Source of the DNA: an uncultured Phaeodactylibacter sp.
GTDB lineage: Bacteria; Bacteroidota; Bacteroidia; Chitinophagales; Saprospiraceae
Direction: 5' to 3'
Length of the DNA: 9,021 bases
NCBI GenBank assembly: GCA_913062745.1
Contig: CAJXXJ010000109.1
Span: forward strand, 1-9,021
Made by a program: the position numbers and the translations under genes. Shown here piece after piece: positions 5,987 to 9,021 of the stretch. The stretch's first letter is position 1. Each line of letters starts with the position of its first letter. The notes under the pieces are model-generated. The model saw only the letters and a program-made list of their open reading frames with translations, was not told the origin of the DNA and made no database searches.

Positions 5987-6075
5987 GGCCGGCCTGGCCG
6001 ATTAAGAATAGGGTGTTTTATTTTCAGAAGGGTGTGCCCACAACGGTGGGCATGAACTTAATTGGAGATAAGTAG
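5914..6075 (+). CDS. Possible 53-residue small protein (doubtful)
   Basis: An ATG at 5914 opens 53 codons ending at TAG 6073-6075, inside the same promoter-to-terminator unit as the candidate RNA. The product would begin M-I-K-Q-L-M-L-S-G-N-G and end V-G-M-N-L-I-G-D-K. It is basic, with an internal M-R-K-Q at residues 21-24 echoing M-I-K-Q at 1-4 because of the 60-bp DNA repeat. It has no signal peptide, no membrane helix, no Cys, and no clear double-glycine leader of the kind C39 exporters cut, so I would not call it the exporter's cargo. The frame passes through perfectly paired hairpins, which favours an RNA role. A real small protein cannot be excluded. Confidence 0.2.
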   Translation: MIKQLMLSGNGAKTPPGHDTMRKQRPAWPIKNRVFYFQKGVPTTVGMNLIGDK

Positions 6076-6092
6076 ATAGTTGCTATTATTCC

Positions 6093-6134
6093 AGGCTGGG
6101 TAGTGGTTCCACCGCTGCCCAGCTTCTTTTGTTG
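6093..6134 (+). terminator. Intrinsic terminator before the exporter gene
   Basis: GCTGGG (6095-6100) pairs with CCCAGC (6118-6123). The stem continues inward through T6101-G6117 and AGTGG (6102-6106) with CCGCT (6112-6116) to a five-base loop: 12 continuous pairs, two of them wobbles. TTCTTTTGTTG follows. It closes the 5851 transcript. No T-tract lies on the other strand, so it works in the plus direction. Confidence 0.75.
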
Positions 6135-6159
6135 TACCCCCCGGCTCTCAAAAAATCCG

Positions 6160-6167
6160 TACCTTTC
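6160..6167 (+). promoter_or_regulatory. Weak -7-like box for the exporter operon
   Basis: TACCTTTC at 6160-6167 differs from TAnnTTTG only in the last base. The nearest TTG (6132-6134) is 25 bases away, longer than the usual 19-21. A start near 6173 would give a leader of about 19 bases. Because a terminator lies just upstream, the exporter gene needs a promoter about here. This is the best candidate I see. Confidence 0.3.
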
Positions 6168-6191
6168 CCGTTAAACAATGCTTACTGCCCG

Positions 6192-8387
6192 ATGCTCCAA
6201 CGCTTCCCGCATTATCAGCAGCACGACGCAATGGACTGTGGCCCGGCCTGCCTGCGCATGATCGCGCGGTACTACGGGCAGCACTATTCCCTTGCCTATC
6301 TGCGCGAGCAGTGCCACCTTGACCGGGAGGGTGTCTCTCTGCAGGGCATTATCGGGGCAGCCGAACAAATCGGCTTCCGTACCGTGCCCGTGCAGCTGCC
6401 GCTACATGGCAGTGACGGCAGGCCCGGGCTGTCCGATGCGCCCCTGCCGCTCATCGTACACTGGGAGCAGCGCCATTTTGTGGTAGTATATCGCATCAGC
6501 AAGTCAGAGGTATGGATCGCCGACCCCGCTGCCGGCAAATCCAAAATGCCGCTTGATGCTTTCGCCCGCCACTGGTCTGCCGGGCAGGGAGAAGGTATTG
6601 CTTTGCTGCTCGAACCACAGCCCTCCTTTTACGAAGAAGAGGGGCAGCCGCCCGCTTCCGCCAATAGCCTGCAGTACCTGCTCGCATACCTGCGGCCCTA
6701 CCGGCCTTACTTTTTGCAGTTATTGCTCGGCCTGCTGCTGGCTAGTCTTTTTCAGCTGGCCTTCCCGTTCCTTACGCAGGCCATCGTCGATATTGGCATA
6801 CAAAACAGCGACCTCAGCTTTATCAACCTGATCCTGCTGGCGCAGCTGATGCTCTTTGCAGGGCGCGTGACGGTTATGGTATTGCGCGACCGCATTCTGC
6901 TGCACCTCGGCACCCGCATCAATGTATCGCTGATTGCTGACTTTCTGCAGCAGCTGATGCGGCTTCCCATCGCTTATTTCGATACGAAAATGACGGGAGA
7001 CCTGCTGCAGCGCATCGATGATCATCGGCGCATTGAGCAATTCCTCACGCACAGTTCGCTGAGTTTTCTGTTTTCCGCCTTCAGCCTGTTGGTATTTGGT
7101 ATGGTACTTTGGGTGTACGATAGCCTCATCTTTCTGATTTTCCTCGGTAGCAGTATCCTTTACGTACTCTGGATACTCTGGTTCCTGAAGCGGCGGCAAG
7201 CCATAGACCACGCACGCTTTCAGCAACTGTCTGACAATCAAAGCGCACTCATCGAGCTACTGCAGGGCATGCCGGAGATCAAACTGCAAAACAGCGGCCG
7301 CAAACGGCGCTGGCAGTGGCTCAATATCCAAACCCGCCTTTTCCGTACCAACCTGCAGAGCCTGAATATTGAGCAGGCGCAGGATACCGGCACCTCCGTC
7401 ATTGCTCAGTTGAAAGATATTCTGATTACCGTGCTGACGGCAAAGCTGGTGCTGCAGGGCGAAATCACCCTGGGCATGATGCTGGCCGTTCAGTTCATCA
7501 TCGGGCAGGTCAATCTGCCGTTGGGGCAATTAGGGGTGTTTGTGCGCCGCTGGCAGGACGCCCGCATCAGCCTGGAGCGCCTGCTCGAGGTGCAGCAGGA
7601 AGCGCCGGAGGAGAGCCCGGGCCCCAAAAGCCGGGAAGCTTTGCCGGAGCGCAGCGATATCCGGCTGGAAAATATCAGCTTCCGCTACAATGCTCTGGCG
7701 GATGATGTGCTGCAGGATATCAGCCTGGAGCTGCCGGCGGGCAAAGTGACGGCGGTCGTTGGCGTAAGCGGAAGCGGCAAGACTACGCTGGTCAAATTAC
7801 TGCTGGGCTTTTATGAGCCGGATACGGGGCGGATTACCGTAGGCGGCAGGCACCTGAGCAGCCTGCCAAAAGAAGCCTGGCGGGCTAATTGCGGCGCGGT
7901 GCTGCAGGACGGCTTTGTATTCTCCGACAGCATCGCCAATAATATCACGGAGAGCAGCTACCGCCCCGACCGCGAACGGATGGAGAAAGCGGCCCGAATG
8001 GCCAATCTGGATACCTTCGTGCGGCAGCTCCCGTTGGGCTACGAGACCAAAATCGGTGCCCGGGGCAACGGCATCAGTCAGGGGCAGCGGCAGCGCCTGC
8101 TCATCGCCCGGGCCATTTACAAGGATCCCCGCTTCCTGTTTTTCGATGAAGCCACCAACGCGCTGGATGCGAACAACGAGCGGGAGATTGTCGAAAAACT
8201 GGAGGCATTCTTCGAGGGCAGGACGGTAGTCGTCGTCGCCCACCGGCTCAGCACAGTCCGGCAGGCAGATCAGATCGTAGTGCTGGATCAGGGGAGGGTA
8301 GTGGAGCAGGGTACCCACGAAGCGCTCATCGCTAAGCGGGGCGCTTACTATGCTTTAGTAAAAAATCAACTGGAACTGGGGGAGTGA
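6192..8387 (+). CDS. Peptidase-containing ABC transporter (C39 peptidase, PCAT)
   Basis: This is a 731-residue inner-membrane exporter that cuts the leader from a peptide and pumps the product out, working with the adaptor encoded next. Three modules appear in order. The C39 cysteine peptidase (about 1-140) keeps Gln10, the catalytic Cys16 in D-C-G-P-A-C-L, His95 in R-H-F-V-V-V-Y, and Asp111 in A-D-P, so it should be active. A six-helix membrane domain spans about 168-455. The ATPase domain (about 490-731) has Walker A G-V-S-G-S-G-K-T-T (524-532), the signature I-S-Q-G-Q (628-632, a common variant of LSGGQ), Walker B F-L-F-F-D-E (648-653), D-loop A-L-D, and the switch His684. Length is normal for the family. 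The ATG at 6192 starts four to five residues before the conserved region. Upstream in-frame codons run through the promoter region and terminator tail. Family members export double-glycine-leader bacteriocins and other ribosomally made peptides. The cargo is not visible here. Confidence 0.95.
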   Translation: MLQRFPHYQQHDAMDCGPACLRMIARYYGQHYSLAYLREQCHLDREGVSLQGIIGAAEQIGFRTVPVQLPLHGSDGRPGLSDAPLPLIVHWEQRHFVVVYRISKSEVWIADPAAGKSKMPLDAFARHWSAGQGEGIALLLEPQPSFYEEEGQPPASANSLQYLLAYLRPYRPYFLQLLLGLLLASLFQLAFPFLTQAIVDIGIQNSDLSFINLILLAQLMLFAGRVTVMVLRDRILLHLGTRINVSLIADFLQQLMRLPIAYFDTKMTGDLLQRIDDHRRIEQFLTHSSLSFLFSAFSLLVFGMVLWVYDSLIFLIFLGSSILYVLWILWFLKRRQAIDHARFQQLSDNQSALIELLQGMPEIKLQNSGRKRRWQWLNIQTRLFRTNLQSLNIEQAQDTGTSVIAQLKDILITVLTAKLVLQGEITLGMMLAVQFIIGQVNLPLGQLGVFVRRWQDARISLERLLEVQQEAPEESPGPKSREALPERSDIRLENISFRYNALADDVLQDISLELPAGKVTAVVGVSGSGKTTLVKLLLGFYEPDTGRITVGGRHLSSLPKEAWRANCGAVLQDGFVFSDSIANNITESSYRPDRERMEKAARMANLDTFVRQLPLGYETKIGARGNGISQGQRQRLLIARAIYKDPRFLFFDEATNALDANNEREIVEKLEAFFEGRTVVVVAHRLSTVRQADQIVVLDQGRVVEQGTHEALIAKRGAYYALVKNQLELGE

Positions 8388-8388
8388 A

Positions 8389-9021
8389 ATGGCAGAACAC
8401 GATCAGATAGAAACACCACCGCCGGGCGGGCGGGAAGAAGTACAGGATATGCTGGGCAATCCGCCCGGCTGGGCGCTGCGCTGGGGAATCAGCGCCGTGC
8501 TCCTGGCCGTTGTATTGCTTATCGGCCTGCTTTGGCTCATCCGCTACCCCAACACCGTGGCCGCACGGGTATCGATTACCACGCCGCAGCCGCCGGTGCG
8601 CCTCATCGTGCAGCAAGCCGGCCGGCTGGAGCAGCTCCTGGTTGAGGATGGCGAAACGGTTAGCCACGGCCACTTACTAGCAGTCATGGAAAACACCGCC
8701 CGCGAAACGGATGTGCTGCTGCTGGATGCCTGGTTGCAGGAAGATAGCGCAACTGCCCCGCCCGCCGGCTTGCTGGTAGGCACTCTGCAGCCGGCTTACG
8801 CCCGGTTGGGGCAGGATTGGGAAGCGCTGGAATTTGCCCGCCGCCGCACCGATATAAGTGCTCAGCTGGCCCGCCTGAAGCAGCAGCTGCAGCGCCGGGA
8901 GGATTTGGCAGCGGCTTTCGCCGAAAAACAAGGCACTTTGCAGGAAGAGCTGGAACTTGCTCAGCGCAACGAAGCCCGCAATCAGGCACTGCAGGCGTCT
9001 GGCAACGTCAGCGAGCTGGAG
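8389..9021 (+). CDS. HlyD family periplasmic adaptor, 3' end beyond window
   Basis: This is the membrane-fusion subunit linking the ABC exporter to an outer-membrane channel. The frame is open for 211 codons to the window edge. The ATG at 8389 follows the transporter's TGA by one base, so the two genes are surely co-transcribed and likely translationally coupled. Residues 1-30 are cytoplasmic and include E-E-V-Q-D-M-L-G-N-P-P-G-W-A-L-R-W-G, a stretch resembling Bacteroidota exporter adaptors. A single membrane helix spans about 33-51. Residues 70-100 form the first half of a barrel-sandwich (biotinyl-lipoyl-like) domain: a G-x-L-x-x-L-L-V-E-D-G-E-T-V pattern followed by G-H-L-L-A-V-M-E-N. From about 145 to the edge the sequence is a Gln/Leu/Glu/Arg-rich coiled coil, the periplasmic hairpin. 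The second barrel half should follow outside the window. Confidence 0.92.
   Translation, partial: MAEHDQIETPPPGGREEVQDMLGNPPGWALRWGISAVLLAVVLLIGLLWLIRYPNTVAARVSITTPQPPVRLIVQQAGRLEQLLVEDGETVSHGHLLAVMENTARETDVLLLDAWLQEDSATAPPAGLLVGTLQPAYARLGQDWEALEFARRRTDISAQLARLKQQLQRREDLAAAFAEKQGTLQEELELAQRNEARNQALQASGNVSELE

Larger units (their letters stand above)
5851..6134 (+). ncRNA. Candidate structured non-coding RNA, about 285 nt
   Basis: The region is bounded by a consensus promoter and a strong terminator and is dense in stem-loops. Stem 1 pairs ATTTGAC (5866-5872) with GTCAAAT (5901-5907). Stem 2 pairs TCATGC (5927-5932) with GCATGA (5964-5969), CGGG (5936-5939) with CCCG (5959-5962), and CGGGG (5943-5947) with CCCCG (5954-5958), with an AAA bulge and a CTAAAA loop. 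Stem 3 pairs CGGCC (5986-5990) with GGCCG (5996-6000). Stem 4 pairs TGCCCAC (6035-6041) with GTGGGCA (6046-6052). The last is the terminator. Stems 2 and 3 each follow a copy of the same 18-base unpaired motif. I see no tmRNA, RNase P or SRP RNA signature and do not recognise a known class. Alternatives are a messenger for a 53-residue protein that overlaps it, or a REP-like palindromic repeat that landed here. The start is predicted from the promoter. Confidence 0.4.

Noticed and set aside
6129..6191. Upstream in-frame start for the ABC transporter
   Set aside because: The extra 21 codons begin in the terminator's T-tail and cover the -7-like box. C39 domains normally start close before the D-C-G motif, as from the ATG at 6192.
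6720..7241. Minus-strand open frame across the transporter's membrane domain
   Set aside because: It is a shadow of the transporter gene with no recognisable features, as are the frames at 7797-8318 and 8332-8673.

Overview
The window looks like a chromosomal piece of a Bacteroidota bacterium, probably a Saprospiria/Lewinella-type member. Three things point there. First, several intergenic regions carry the Bacteroidota sigma factor pattern (TTG at -33, 19-20 bases, TAnnTTTG at -7) and no useful Shine-Dalgarno sequences. Second, ribosomal protein S16 has the long acidic tail common in that phylum. Third, there is a secreted choice-of-anchor L protein and a C39-peptidase ABC exporter/HlyD pair of the Bacteroidota kind. 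The genus is an inference.

Layout. 1-808 (minus): the N-terminal part of a secreted choice-of-anchor L domain protein, running off the left edge. 809-1148: a divergent spacer with a textbook promoter and a hairpin-bearing leader for rpsP. 1149-1739 (plus): rpsP, closed by a strong terminator at 1763-1797. 1830-3350 (plus): a consensus promoter, a leader with a 14-bp hairpin, and an uncharacterised 464-residue helical protein. 3399-3432: a terminator with a -7-like box abutting it. 3448-4029 (plus): an uncharacterised 193-residue protein. 4045-5541 (minus): a 498-residue helical-repeat protein of a Bacteroidota family without known function, convergent with the previous gene. 5542-6191: a 650-base stretch without an obvious protein gene but rich in regulatory and RNA structure. 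6192-8384 (plus): a peptidase-containing ABC transporter (PCAT) with an intact C39 catalytic set. 8389-9021 (plus): the N-terminal part of its HlyD-type periplasmic adaptor, one base after the transporter's stop codon.

How the parts work together. The transporter and adaptor should form the inner-membrane and periplasmic parts of a type-1-like exporter that trims a double-glycine-type leader from a peptide and secretes it. No convincing leader peptide or modifying enzyme is visible, so the cargo is probably encoded elsewhere. The rpsP region is housekeeping. The two plus-strand unknown genes each appear to be their own transcription unit.

The most unusual part is 5815-6134. It has a consensus promoter whose -7 box lies inside a 14-bp palindrome, then about 285 bases holding five predicted stem-loops and an 18-bp near-perfect direct repeat in unpaired positions, and ends in a strong intrinsic terminator. 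I read this as a candidate structured non-coding RNA. A 53-codon open frame runs through it, so a small protein is the alternative. Upstream of the minus-strand helical-repeat gene there are three CCGTTT boxes spaced exactly 21 bp apart, which look like operator sites.
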